DNA of 64,000 bases from Sulfitobacter sp. M05. GTDB taxonomy: Bacteria; Pseudomonadota; Alphaproteobacteria; Rhodobacterales; Rhodobacteraceae. Positions 46,526-54,016 of this stretch are shown here, in pieces. Position 1 is the stretch's first letter; the number at the start of each line of letters is the position of its first letter. The stretch spans positions 682,001 through 746,000 of the forward strand of contig NZ_JABEDH010000001.1 of NCBI RefSeq assembly GCF_029285175.1, read 5' to 3'. The notes beneath the pieces were generated by a model. It searched no databases. It was not told where the DNA came from and saw only the letters and a list, made by a program, of their open reading frames with translations. A program made the position numbers and the translations under genes.

Positions 46526-46768
46526 TTACCGTCTGGGCCGACGTGGCGGTCCTGCGGGATGTTCGCGTCCGGCGTCGATCAAACGCTGGTGCAGTGCAGG
46601 AGCGTCGGCATGTCCCGCCTCCAATGCAAAGACATAGGCGTGAGTGAGGAAAAAAGCCGCTGCGTCAGGCGTTTCCGCGGTCTCTGCTGCCTGGGCATAG
46701 AGCTGCATCATGGTCAGCCCGTCGCCTGCCGCATGGGCGGCAAGCAGGGCGGTATCAATGCTGTTCAT
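46526..46768 (-). CDS. Small hypothetical protein coupled to the Rieske oxygenase gene
   Basis: 80 residues from ATG 46768, overlapping the Rieske stop (ATGA); the frame is open to 46837. Helical, Ala-rich (MNSIDTALLAAHAAGDGLTMMQLYAQAAETAETPDAAAFFLTHAYVFALE), resembling one or two TPR-like helices, with a Pro/Arg-rich end. No named family recognised; coupling suggests it serves the oxygenase. Confidence 0.65.
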   Translation of the reverse strand: MNSIDTALLAAHAAGDGLTMMQLYAQAAETAETPDAAAFFLTHAYVFALEAGHADAPALHQRLIDAGREHPAGPPRRPRR

Positions 46769-47943
46769 TCCGCGGCATGTGCCGGTTGAGGGGGCGGTGC
46801 GTCGGTGCGATGACGCTCCATCTGGGCGGCGACCCAATCGTGGAACATATGGGTTGGCCCATCCATCACCGGCGAAAACCGCCCGCCGTCAAAACCGGTC
46901 GCGTGACGTCCCCGCTGCATACCCTCAACCACAAAGACATCTTCGACAAAGACCTCTTTCCATTGCTCTGTATTTCGCTGGCGCAGGGCGTCAGGCGTGT
47001 GTTCGGCGGCATAGTAAAGGTGGATATTTTCGACCGTGCGGTCCGGGCCCTGCGGGACCAGAATAATCGCAAAGGTATGGTCGCGATGCACCCCAAGCAG
47101 CACGTTCGGATAGACCGTAATGTACTCCGCCGCCGTGTCCCACTTAGACTCTAGGGCGTCAAAGTCGGGGAAAACGGTACCGTCTTCGTCCTTCAGCTGA
47201 CGGTAAACCCATGTGCCTTGGCCGGAAAACTTGCCCGGCTCTTCGATGTGATAGTGATCCTCAAGTCGGGAATAGGTGTTCAGCCCCGGATGGACCCAGG
47301 GCAGATGATAGCTCTCGCAATAGTTCTCGACCGCGAGTTTCCAGTTACAGTTTACCTCAAGCGTGAAGCGGCTGTCCTGTCCCCCATGGAACAGGGGTTT
47401 GTCGAACTCGGCCCATCGGGCCAACAGATCAGCGTGGGCCTCTTCAAAGGGGGCCGCGGTGCCGGAAATGTTGATATAGATCACGTCCATCCAGATGTGG
47501 CTGCGGACCTCAATCAAGCCCAGGAGATCACGGTCGATTCCCTCATGGGTGTTTTGCCCGGGGCCACCGACATGTGGTGTGCTGACCAGCCGACCGTCGG
47601 TAGAATAACACCAGCTGTGATAGGGGCAGCGGATCGCCCCTTCGATCTTGCGCGGGGCATCAACAAGGATCATCCCGCGATGGCGGCAGATGTTCTGGAA
47701 CACCCGCACCTGACCCTGTTTGTCACGTACGATCAACAGCGGCATGTTGAGAAAGGTTACCGGAACGGCATCACCAATTTCTGGGACATCAGCACCGACG
47801 CCCAGTCCGGCCCAGCTGTCAAACAGCACGGCTTGACGCTCTTCGTTAAAGACTGCGGGGTCGGTATAATGGGCATTGGGTAAACCGTTCGCCTGCGAAA
47901 TGGGACGGCGTACATTGCTCAGATCGGACACGGGGTTGGGCAT
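46765..47943 (-). CDS. Rieske non-heme iron oxygenase, large subunit
   Basis: 392 residues. Rieske 2Fe-2S ligands CRHRG and CPYHSW (C-x-H...C-x2-H) at ~86-110, and mononuclear-iron motif ENYCESYHLPWVHPG. The single-component family includes glycine betaine, choline, carnitine and ring-hydroxylating oxygenases. The substrate is undecided, and no reductase gene is adjacent. AGGAG precedes the ATG. The upstream XRE-type regulator gene, same strand, 103 bp away, may control it. Confidence 0.9.
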   Translation of the reverse strand: MPNPVSDLSNVRRPISQANGLPNAHYTDPAVFNEERQAVLFDSWAGLGVGADVPEIGDAVPVTFLNMPLLIVRDKQGQVRVFQNICRHRGMILVDAPRKIEGAIRCPYHSWCYSTDGRLVSTPHVGGPGQNTHEGIDRDLLGLIEVRSHIWMDVIYINISGTAAPFEEAHADLLARWAEFDKPLFHGGQDSRFTLEVNCNWKLAVENYCESYHLPWVHPGLNTYSRLEDHYHIEEPGKFSGQGTWVYRQLKDEDGTVFPDFDALESKWDTAAEYITVYPNVLLGVHRDHTFAIILVPQGPDRTVENIHLYYAAEHTPDALRQRNTEQWKEVFVEDVFVVEGMQRGRHATGFDGGRFSPVMDGPTHMFHDWVAAQMERHRTDAPPPQPAHAAE

Positions 47944-48046
47944 CTGCGCTCTCCTGTTGCTCAGCTAAAGATAGCCAAGCGCAACGCATTTGCCTTGCCG
48001 CATTGCGACCCGTTTTTATCAGGGGCGACACCAGGACCCGTGACGG

Positions 48047-48844
48047 TCAGAAAAAGGGTGTGTCCGGCTGCAACAGGCGACGATGGAACGGCAACAGGTC
48101 TTCGACGGCATGAAATCCGCTTTGACGGGCCACCGGCAAGGCGTCCGACACCTTGTTGCCAATAAACTCATACACCATGCGCAGGGCGCGGGGGCGGCCA
48201 ACCTCTTCCGGTACGGTGCGGGTGATAAATCCAACCCAAAAGTTATTTTCGAACGAGGCAACCCGATAGAGATAATTGAAAGACGAGGTCATGGCATTGC
48301 GGCGCGACACCAAAAGGACGATTCCGTCTTCTTGCTGCATGACCAGGGCGCGGAATTCACGTGCCCGCGCGTTCGTTGGCAGGTTCTGCAAATTCATTGA
48401 TTCGACGGATTCATATCCGCGCATAAAGGTATTGGACCCCTCGCGCAGGATCATAATCAAGCCGACGATATAGACATTAGGATCGCTAAAGCTGCGCCGG
48501 GAAAAACGGTAGAACCCGCTGGGAAAGGCGTCTTCGGTCACATTGGACACTGCGGTCCCAAAAAAGTCGCGCAAGAACGGGTTTGCAATTGGGTCATCGC
48601 CGGTTCCGATTTTGTCGACGGGTTCCAGCAGCACCCGCGCATCAACTTTGAAGAAATTGCATATACGGGCAAGCACATCCGGGCGCGGAAAGCTCTCGCC
48701 GGAAAGATATCTGTTGAACTGTGTTCGGTTGATACCCAATTGGCGCGAAAGATCGGAGATCGAGGCATAGGGGGCAGAAAGCTGGCGGAGATTCTCTCCA
48801 AACATGTTACGCAGTAGTGCCGGAGATTCTGTTGGGTGAGCCAT
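48047..48844 (-). CDS. XRE-family transcriptional regulator
   Basis: 265 residues from ATG 48844 (MAHPTESPALLRNMFGENLR) with AGGGA upstream; the open frame continues to 48928. HTH in SDLSRQLGINRTQFNRYLSGESFPRPDVLARICNFF (~30-65). The rest is a C-terminal domain of ~190 residues not recognised (SGFYRFSRRSF; EFRALVMQQEDGIVLLVSRR). It stands before the Rieske gene, and twin 15-bp direct repeats lie in its promoter region. Confidence 0.85.
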   Translation of the reverse strand: MAHPTESPALLRNMFGENLRQLSAPYASISDLSRQLGINRTQFNRYLSGESFPRPDVLARICNFFKVDARVLLEPVDKIGTGDDPIANPFLRDFFGTAVSNVTEDAFPSGFYRFSRRSFSDPNVYIVGLIMILREGSNTFMRGYESVESMNLQNLPTNARAREFRALVMQQEDGIVLLVSRRNAMTSSFNYLYRVASFENNFWVGFITRTVPEEVGRPRALRMVYEFIGNKVSDALPVARQSGFHAVEDLLPFHRRLLQPDTPFF

Positions 48845-48911
48845 GTCAATATGTCCCTGGTCGAAAACTCTGAAGAAGGACGTAGCGTTCCTGTACTGGA
48901 GTTTCGCACAC

Positions 48912-48948
48912 CTGACGCTACTTAGCAACAGGTCTGACGCTACTTAGC
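48912..48948. repeat. Two 15-bp direct repeats, candidate operator
   Basis: CTGACGCTACTTAGC occurs at 48912-48926 and 48934-48948, identical, with a 22-bp period (two helical turns). They lie 68-104 bp upstream of the XRE regulator start. This suits two protomers of one regulator binding one DNA face. Confidence 0.7.
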
Positions 48949-49060
48949 TTCAGTTCGGCATTTTTTCGACACAAATCCTTCCGTGCCCTGAAATCGCTTA
49001 CACCTATAATAGAATTGAAGGTTTTTTGCGGTAACCGGGACAGAGGGGCGTAGCGATATC

Positions 49061-49414
49061 ATGATGGGTGTTGTGCTGTGGAGCGATGTGAACGACGAGA
49101 AAGCTGTGTTCTGGTGCGAGGACCACGGCGACCTTGTGTATTATGATGCCGGATCCCAGTCGCAAGACAAGGACCTTGTTTTCCATCCCGGTGATATGGT
49201 GCAATTCGACGTCACCATTGTCTGCAAGACCAGACGCGCAATGAACGCCCGCATGGTTGAAAGCAATATTTGCAACGGGTTGCTGGACAGTTTGCACCTT
49301 AACATCGCGATGAGAAATGCCGAAACGGTTGCTGCGCGCTCTGATGGAAAGGTCGTGCCGTTTCGCCGTAAGACAGGCGAGATGTCCCCATTGCGCAGAT
49401 GCGAGAACGGGTAG
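49061..49414 (+). CDS. Hypothetical protein with cold-shock-like (OB-fold) N-terminal part
   Basis: 117 residues. GVVLWSDVNDEKAVFWCEDHGDLVYYD followed by HPGDMVQFDV resembles the spacing of cold-shock domains, but the canonical RNP motifs are not conserved. The C-terminal third is polar and basic. AGAGGGG lies upstream of ATG 49061 (ATGATG, either could start). Divergent from the XRE regulator. Function not assigned. Confidence 0.6.
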   Translation: MMGVVLWSDVNDEKAVFWCEDHGDLVYYDAGSQSQDKDLVFHPGDMVQFDVTIVCKTRRAMNARMVESNICNGLLDSLHLNIAMRNAETVAARSDGKVVPFRRKTGEMSPLRRCENG

Positions 49415-49610
49415 GGCCTTCAGGCCGAAAATTTTTCAGGAACATGAGTGGTTTGTAAGGGCGCGGGCATTGCCCTTGTGGAAAATCGGCTGGCGCGCGC
49501 AATGTTCAGACAGCGCAGGCCGACGATTCCGGAGGTGCCCTTGGCACCATGGGCTGGTGCCAAGATGGTTTTTAATGACGCAGGGGGTCGCGCGCCCCGC
49601 GGTCACGGGC

Positions 49611-50171
49611 TCAGTCGCCGCGTGACAAGGCTGCAACGCCGGTACGTGCCACTTCGGAAAGGCCCAGCGGGCGCATCAGATCGGCAAAGGCGTCGATCTT
49701 TTCCGGCGCGCCGGTGATCTCAAACACAAAGCTCTCCAATGTACTATCCACGACATTGGCACGGAAAATATCAGCAAGGCGCAGAGCCTCGACACGGTGG
49801 TCGCCCTTGCCGGAAACCTTGAACATTGCCAGTTCCCGTTCCACGCTTGCCCCTTCGACGGTCAAGTCATGCACGTCATGGACCGATACAATTCGCCCCA
49901 GCTGGGCTTTGATCTGTTCGATCACCTGCGGCGTGCCCGAGGTCACAATGGTGATGCGGCTGAGGTGGCCGGTCTGGTCCACTTCGGCAACCGTCAGGCT
50001 GTCAATGTTATATCCGCGACCGGAGAACAGGCCGATCACCCGGGCCAGAACACCGGGTTCGTTTTCGACAAGTACCGCCAATGTGTGACGCTCGACCACA
50101 TCGGAAAAATTCGGGCGTAGATTGTAGGCGGAGTGCGAGGTGGCACCTTTTTTGATTTTTAGAGCTGACAT
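49611..50171 (-). CDS. ilvN: Acetolactate synthase small (regulatory) subunit
   Basis: 186 residues. N-terminal ACT domain (HTLAVLVENEPGVLARVIGLFSGRGYNIDSLTVAEVD) for valine feedback and a C-terminal ALS_ss domain (LADIFRANVVDSTLESFVFEITGAPEKIDAF). Partner of the catalytic IlvB encoded upstream. AGGATA before the ATG. The name ilvN or ilvH cannot be told apart from sequence alone. Confidence 0.94.
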   Translation of the reverse strand: MSALKIKKGATSHSAYNLRPNFSDVVERHTLAVLVENEPGVLARVIGLFSGRGYNIDSLTVAEVDQTGHLSRITIVTSGTPQVIEQIKAQLGRIVSVHDVHDLTVEGASVERELAMFKVSGKGDHRVEALRLADIFRANVVDSTLESFVFEITGAPEKIDAFADLMRPLGLSEVARTGVAALSRGD

Positions 50172-50195
50172 ATTCCGTATCCTTCAAGTGGGGGT

Positions 50196-50220
50196 GTCGG
50201 AAACTTTCAAAGTTTCCGAC
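50196..50220. repeat. Perfect 25-bp palindrome between ilvB and ilvN
   Basis: Twelve base pairs of perfect symmetry around one central base; arms GTCGGAAACTTT and AAAGTTTCCGAC. It is directly followed by a second perfect palindrome with the same core CTTTCAAAG. Located in the 72-bp gap between the two subunit genes. Confidence 0.8.
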
Positions 50221-50241
50221 CGTTTTCTTTCAAAGAAAACG
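50221..50241. repeat. Perfect 21-bp palindrome next to the previous one
   Basis: CGTTTTCTTT and AAAGAAAACG around a central C, ten perfect pairs. Abuts the 25-bp palindrome and ends 2 bp from the ilvB stop. In RNA the pair would form two stacked hairpins. Confidence 0.8.
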
Positions 50242-50243
50242 TC

Positions 50244-51995
50244 TCAGACAAGAACCGATCCTTTTGCGTCAATTGCGTTCTGCGTGTCGGCGTCACCCAT
50301 AAGCATCTCGTTATGCGCCTTGCCCGAGGGGATCATCGGAAAGCAGTTTTCGTGCTTTTCAACGAGACAGTCAAAGATTACCGGCCCGTCATGGTTCACC
50401 ATCTCCATGATCGCATCGTCCAGATCATCGGGATCGGAACAGATGATACCCTTGGCCCCAAAGGCCTCGGCCAGTTTCACAAAGTCGGGCAGGGATTCAG
50501 ACCAGCTTTGCGAATAGCGCTCGCCGTGCAGTAATTCTTGCCACTGGCGCACCATGCCAAGGCGTTCATTGTTCAGGATGAACTGTTTGACCGGCAGGTT
50601 GAATTGCATTGCCGTGCCCATCTCTTGCATGTTCATCAACCACGAGGCCTCGCCGGCAACATTCACAACAAGGCTGTCGGGGTGCGCCATCTGCACCCCG
50701 ATAGAAGCGGGGAAACCATAGCCCATCGTGCCCAGACCCCCGGAGGTCATCCAGCGGTTGGGGTCTTCGAACCCAAGGTATTGCGCCGCCCACATCTGGT
50801 GTTGGCCAACTTCGGTGGTGATGTAGCGGTCGTGATCTTTGGTCAGCGCCTCAAGACGGGAGAGGGCATATTGCGGTTTGATGATCTTGCCCTTTTGCTC
50901 GAACTTCAGGCAATCAACGGCGCGCCATTCCTCGATCTGTTTCCACCATTTGGCCACAGCTTCGGAATTGGTTTTGCGGCCGCGTGATTTCCAGATCTTC
51001 AGCAGATCTTCCAAAACATGGCCCACATCCCCAAGGATCGGGATATCAACGCGGATCACCTTGTTGATTGAGGAGGCATCAATGTCGATATGCGCCTTTT
51101 TGGATTTCGGGCTGAACAGGTCGACAACACCGGTAATCCGGTCGTCAAAACGTGCGCCAATGTTGATCATCAGATCACAGTCATGCATCGCCATATTGGC
51201 CTCATAAAGCCCGTGCATCCCCAACATGCCCAGCCACTTGTCACCCGACGCCGGATAACAGCCCAGCCCCATCAGGGTGGAGGTGATCGGAAAGCCGGTC
51301 GCCTCGACCAATTCGCGCAGCAGCTGGCTGGCCGCCGGGCCAGAGTTGACCACACCACCACCGGTATAGAATACCGGGCGTTTGGCCTTTTCGATGGCTG
51401 CAACCAATTCGGTGATCTCTTCCAGATCGCCTTTCAGCTTTGGCTGGTAATGCGACACGGATGGGGCTTTGGGCGTATAGGTGCCGGTGGCAAACTGCAC
51501 ATCCTTTGGAATGTCGATCAGAACCGGGCCGGGACGGCCCGAGGTTGCCACGTGGAAAGCCTCGTGAATCACGCCGGCCAGCTTGTCAGTTTCCTTAACC
51601 AGCCAGTTATGTTTGGTGCAGGGCCGGGTGATGCCAACAGTGTCGGCCTCCTGAAAGGCGTCAGAACCAATCATAAAGGTTGGAACCTGTCCGGTCAGAA
51701 CAATCAACGGGATTGAATCAAGCAGGGCGTCGGTCAGGCCGGTGACAGCGTTTGTCGCACCCGGACCGGAGGTCACCAGTACAACACCGGGTTTGCCGGT
51801 GGAGCGCGCATAGCCTTCTGCGGCATGCACGGCACCCTGTTCGTGGCGTACCAGAATGTGCTTGATTGAATTTTGCTGAAACACCTCGTCATAGATCGGT
51901 AGGACAGCGCCGCCGGGATATCCGAACACAGTGTCCACACCTTGGTCAATCAAGGCTTGGACGATCATTTTGGCTCCGGTCATTTGGCGTTTCAT
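50244..51995 (-). CDS. ilvB: Acetolactate synthase large (catalytic) subunit
   Basis: 583 residues from ATG 51995 (MKRQMTGAKMIVQALIDQG), GGAG upstream; the frame is open to 52070. ThDP-dependent enzyme: catalytic Glu in VRHEQGAVHAAEGYARSTGK, FAD-binding central region (FYTGGGVVNSG; INIGARFDDRITG), ThDP-binding motif in the C-terminal domain (VNVAGEASWLMNMQEM then LPVKQFILNNERLGMVRQWQ). It makes acetolactate or acetohydroxybutyrate, the first common step to Val, Leu and Ile. The normal GDG of the ThDP motif reads AGE here. Expression is controlled by the attenuator upstream. Confidence 0.95.
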   Translation of the reverse strand: MKRQMTGAKMIVQALIDQGVDTVFGYPGGAVLPIYDEVFQQNSIKHILVRHEQGAVHAAEGYARSTGKPGVVLVTSGPGATNAVTGLTDALLDSIPLIVLTGQVPTFMIGSDAFQEADTVGITRPCTKHNWLVKETDKLAGVIHEAFHVATSGRPGPVLIDIPKDVQFATGTYTPKAPSVSHYQPKLKGDLEEITELVAAIEKAKRPVFYTGGGVVNSGPAASQLLRELVEATGFPITSTLMGLGCYPASGDKWLGMLGMHGLYEANMAMHDCDLMINIGARFDDRITGVVDLFSPKSKKAHIDIDASSINKVIRVDIPILGDVGHVLEDLLKIWKSRGRKTNSEAVAKWWKQIEEWRAVDCLKFEQKGKIIKPQYALSRLEALTKDHDRYITTEVGQHQMWAAQYLGFEDPNRWMTSGGLGTMGYGFPASIGVQMAHPDSLVVNVAGEASWLMNMQEMGTAMQFNLPVKQFILNNERLGMVRQWQELLHGERYSQSWSESLPDFVKLAEAFGAKGIICSDPDDLDDAIMEMVNHDGPVIFDCLVEKHENCFPMIPSGKAHNEMLMGDADTQNAIDAKGSVLV

Positions 51996-52032
51996 CGTAG
52001 TGCTCCGTACGGCGTTAATTTGTGTGGCGCAT

Positions 52033-52059
52033 AAAAAAGCCCCCGAGGATGTCGGGGGC
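52033..52059 (-). terminator. Attenuator terminator upstream of ilvB
   Basis: On the minus strand GCCCCCGA (52059-52052) and TCGGGGGC (52046-52039) form an 8-bp stem around a 5-nt loop, followed by six U. It lies 38 bp before the ilvB start, after the leader peptide gene. Confidence 0.9.
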
Positions 52060-52100
52060 GCATGGGTCAAAATATGGTGTACCGTTACCGGCCCATGCGC
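52058..52100 (-). promoter_or_regulatory. Antiterminator arms of the ilv attenuator
   Basis: On the minus strand GCGCATGGG (52100-52092), inside the end of the leader peptide gene, can pair perfectly with CCCATGCGC (52066-52058), which overlaps the first bases of the terminator stem. A ribosome stalled at the Leu-Val-Val-Ile-Leu codons would leave the first arm free and disfavour the terminator; one that reaches the stop codon would mask it. Confidence 0.75.
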
Positions 52101-52132
52101 ATTTTTCCCAGAATGACGACTAGATTGGTCAT
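52085..52132 (-). CDS. ilv leader peptide
   Basis: 15 residues: MTNLVVILGKMRMGR. Five consecutive branched-chain codons (Leu-Val-Val-Ile-Leu) follow AAGGAG at a proper distance. With the -35/-10 promoter 5' of it and the antiterminator/terminator 3' of it, this is a classic attenuation leader for branched-chain amino acid synthesis. Confidence 0.85.
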   Translation of the reverse strand: MTNLVVILGKMRMGR

Positions 52133-52160
52133 GCCCAAAGGCTCCTTCATACGTGCGGGG

Positions 52161-52189
52161 ACATTATGAGGGGTTTTGCGGGGCGTCAA
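52161..52189 (-). promoter_or_regulatory. Promoter of the ilv leader and ilvBN
   Basis: Minus strand: -35 TTGACG (52189-52184), exact 17-bp spacer, -10 TAATGT (52166-52161). It is about 30 bp before the leader peptide ATG. Confidence 0.8.
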
Positions 52190-52514
52190 CAGGCAATGCG
52201 GAGATAAATGTGTCTTTGGGGGTGTATTTTTCGGAATTATATTTCGTCTTGCGGCGCTATCTCGACATAAAGAGAAAATATGCCAAGGATTCGAGACTGA
52301 ACCAAGGTCGTTTGCCGCGCATTTGCACGTGAACCGCCTGCCTTGGCGGGGAAACACCCCAAGAACCCAACCGACCCAGCCATCCACCGCAATCACTTGC
52401 GAGCCCGTTCCAAACGGTGCGGTTTGCGGTGATCTGAGCCAGATTCAAAGAGACCCGCCTGTTTGAAAACAGGCGGGCCCTTTGGTGCTATCGGTAAGTC
52501 CGGAGGTCTTCGTC
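52190..52514. other. Intergenic stretch between ilv promoter and zinT
   Basis: 325 bp with no convincing gene; it carries the zinT terminator at its right end. Nothing else found. Confidence 0.5.
52454..52477 (-). terminator. Terminator after zinT
   Basis: CCCGCCTGTT and AACAGGCGGG form a 10-bp stem around TGAA. On the minus strand it is followed by TCTCTTT. It lies 38 bp beyond the zinT stop. Confidence 0.75.
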
Positions 52515-53174
52515 TTAGTGTGCTGTCATCTTGGCCGCGATTTCTGCACCGTTCAGCGCGGTTGGGAAGTATGTTGGCCAATTTGTTACTTCCTTCAGCA
52601 ATGCAGCGCGGTCATTGCCCCAATACAGGTGAAAATGGTCAACCTTGGTCGGTGCGATTTCGTGATCGCTGAACTGAATGAACTGGGGCGCGGCCTCGTC
52701 GCCGCCGGATTTTTCGAAAATGAAGCGGACACCTTGGTTGCCCGATTTGTAGGTAAGGATTTCATATCCGTCTTCCGCGTATTGCCCCTGTACAGGCTGA
52801 CCCTCCCGGAAAAAGGTCACGCTGGAGCCGTCGATCAGAATACGTTCAACATCCGTCTTATATCCGGTTTCGTAATAGGCGCGGTACTCCTCGGCAGTCT
52901 TTTTGCCGCTTTCTGCCTTGTGTTTCATTACAACATCCAAAGTACCGTCTTGCAGGAAGGGGTAGAGGGACTGCCAGTCATTGGCCCAGTCAGACAGGGC
53001 GCGGGCTTTTACCTCTGCCTCGTTGACCAAGGACGGACCGTGGTCCTTGTGCTGGTGTTTATGCGTGTCCGTCTTCGCTGAATTTGCCGTGGTTTGGGCG
53101 ATTGACTGCGTTGAAAGGACGATCAGCGCTCCGGTAGCGATGGCGCAGGCTTGTTTAAGGAATGTCTGTTTCAT
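52515..53174 (-). CDS. zinT: ZinT-family periplasmic zinc-binding protein
   Basis: 219 residues from ATG 53174 (MKQTFLKQACAIATGALIVL), signal peptide ending STQSIAQ. A His-rich stretch DTHKHQHKDHG follows the signal, then the YodA/ZinT calycin domain (LSDWANDWQSLYPFLQDGTLD; HFHLYWGNDRAALL with metal ligands; NWPTYFP). It binds zinc in the periplasm under scarcity and hands it to ZnuA. znuABC is not nearby. A Zur-like box sits just upstream. Confidence 0.92.
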   Translation of the reverse strand: MKQTFLKQACAIATGALIVLSTQSIAQTTANSAKTDTHKHQHKDHGPSLVNEAEVKARALSDWANDWQSLYPFLQDGTLDVVMKHKAESGKKTAEEYRAYYETGYKTDVERILIDGSSVTFFREGQPVQGQYAEDGYEILTYKSGNQGVRFIFEKSGGDEAAPQFIQFSDHEIAPTKVDHFHLYWGNDRAALLKEVTNWPTYFPTALNGAEIAAKMTAH

Positions 53175-53199
53175 GCGGGTTTTCCAGCTCTTATTAGGT

Positions 53200-53218
53200 A
53201 ATGTTATAACGTAACATT
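53200..53218. promoter_or_regulatory. Zur-like box upstream of zinT
   Basis: AATGTTATAACGTAACATT: seven of nine pairs symmetric, arms AATGTTA/TAACATT. It resembles the Zur operator class ATGTTATAACATAACAT and lies 26 bp from the zinT start, suiting repression by zinc-loaded Zur. Confidence 0.75.
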
Positions 53219-53371
53219 TGCGTGGTATCTTTTTTGAATTTACTTGGCAAGGCACTGTGGTGTCCGGACCGGCATAATTCGGCCTGACGCACTTGGATAA
53301 GTGTAAAACGAAAGGTGGCTTTAAGGGATCAACAGGCTGGGCGGCCGGTCCCTGACCCTAACGCGGTGGCG

Positions 53372-54016
53372 TCATAACCTGACGCCGGTGCCCTGCAATA
53401 CACCGTGTTCCATGGCATAGCGGGTCAGTCCCGCAGTACTGGAGATGCCAAGCTTGCGTTTGATATTCTTGCGATGAGTCTCGACCGTGCGCACAGAGAT
53501 ATCCAGCTGACCCGCGACTTCCTTGTTGGATTTACCAGAGGCGAGTTGCAGCAGGATCGTCTGTTCACGCTGGGTCAAGGCCTCGCGGTCCGTGTCCTCT
53601 TTTGGCGCAATTGATCCCTGCGCCCCTGTGCAAAGATAGCGTTCGCCAGCCATCACCACGTCGATGGCTTGTTTGATCTCGTCCGTCGGCACATCCTTGA
53701 GAAGGTAACCCTTGGCCCCGTGACTAAGTGCGCTTGAGATGTATTCGGGGTTGTCGTGCATTGTTAGGATCACGATGCGGGTTTCGGGGCGGCGTTCCAG
53801 CACAATTTCTGTGGCGGTCAGCCCGCCAATGTCGGGCATGTTCAGATCCATCAGGATCACGTCGGGGTTCAACTGGTCCAGCTGGTCAATCATTGCGCGC
53901 CCTGTACTGAGGGTCGCAATAACGGTGACATCGTCATAACTTTCCAGAATAGACTGAATGCCCTCGGCAACCATCGGGTGGTCATCAACAATTACAACAC
54001 GCACTTGGTTTGTCAT
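53372..54016 (-). CDS. NarL/FixJ-family (LuxR-type HTH) response regulator
   Basis: 214 residues. Receiver (VVIVDDHPMVAEGIQSIL; phospho-acceptor Asp in VILMDLNMPDIGG; Lys in YLLKD) and LuxR-type HTH (LTQREQTILLQLASGKSNKEVAGQLDISVRTVETHRKNIKRKL). Its start overlaps the stop of the kinase gene (ATGA). It most likely controls the divergent TRAP operon through the 16-bp palindrome at 55571-55586. Confidence 0.93.
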   Translation of the reverse strand: MTNQVRVVIVDDHPMVAEGIQSILESYDDVTVIATLSTGRAMIDQLDQLNPDVILMDLNMPDIGGLTATEIVLERRPETRIVILTMHDNPEYISSALSHGAKGYLLKDVPTDEIKQAIDVVMAGERYLCTGAQGSIAPKEDTDREALTQREQTILLQLASGKSNKEVAGQLDISVRTVETHRKNIKRKLGISSTAGLTRYAMEHGVLQGTGVRL

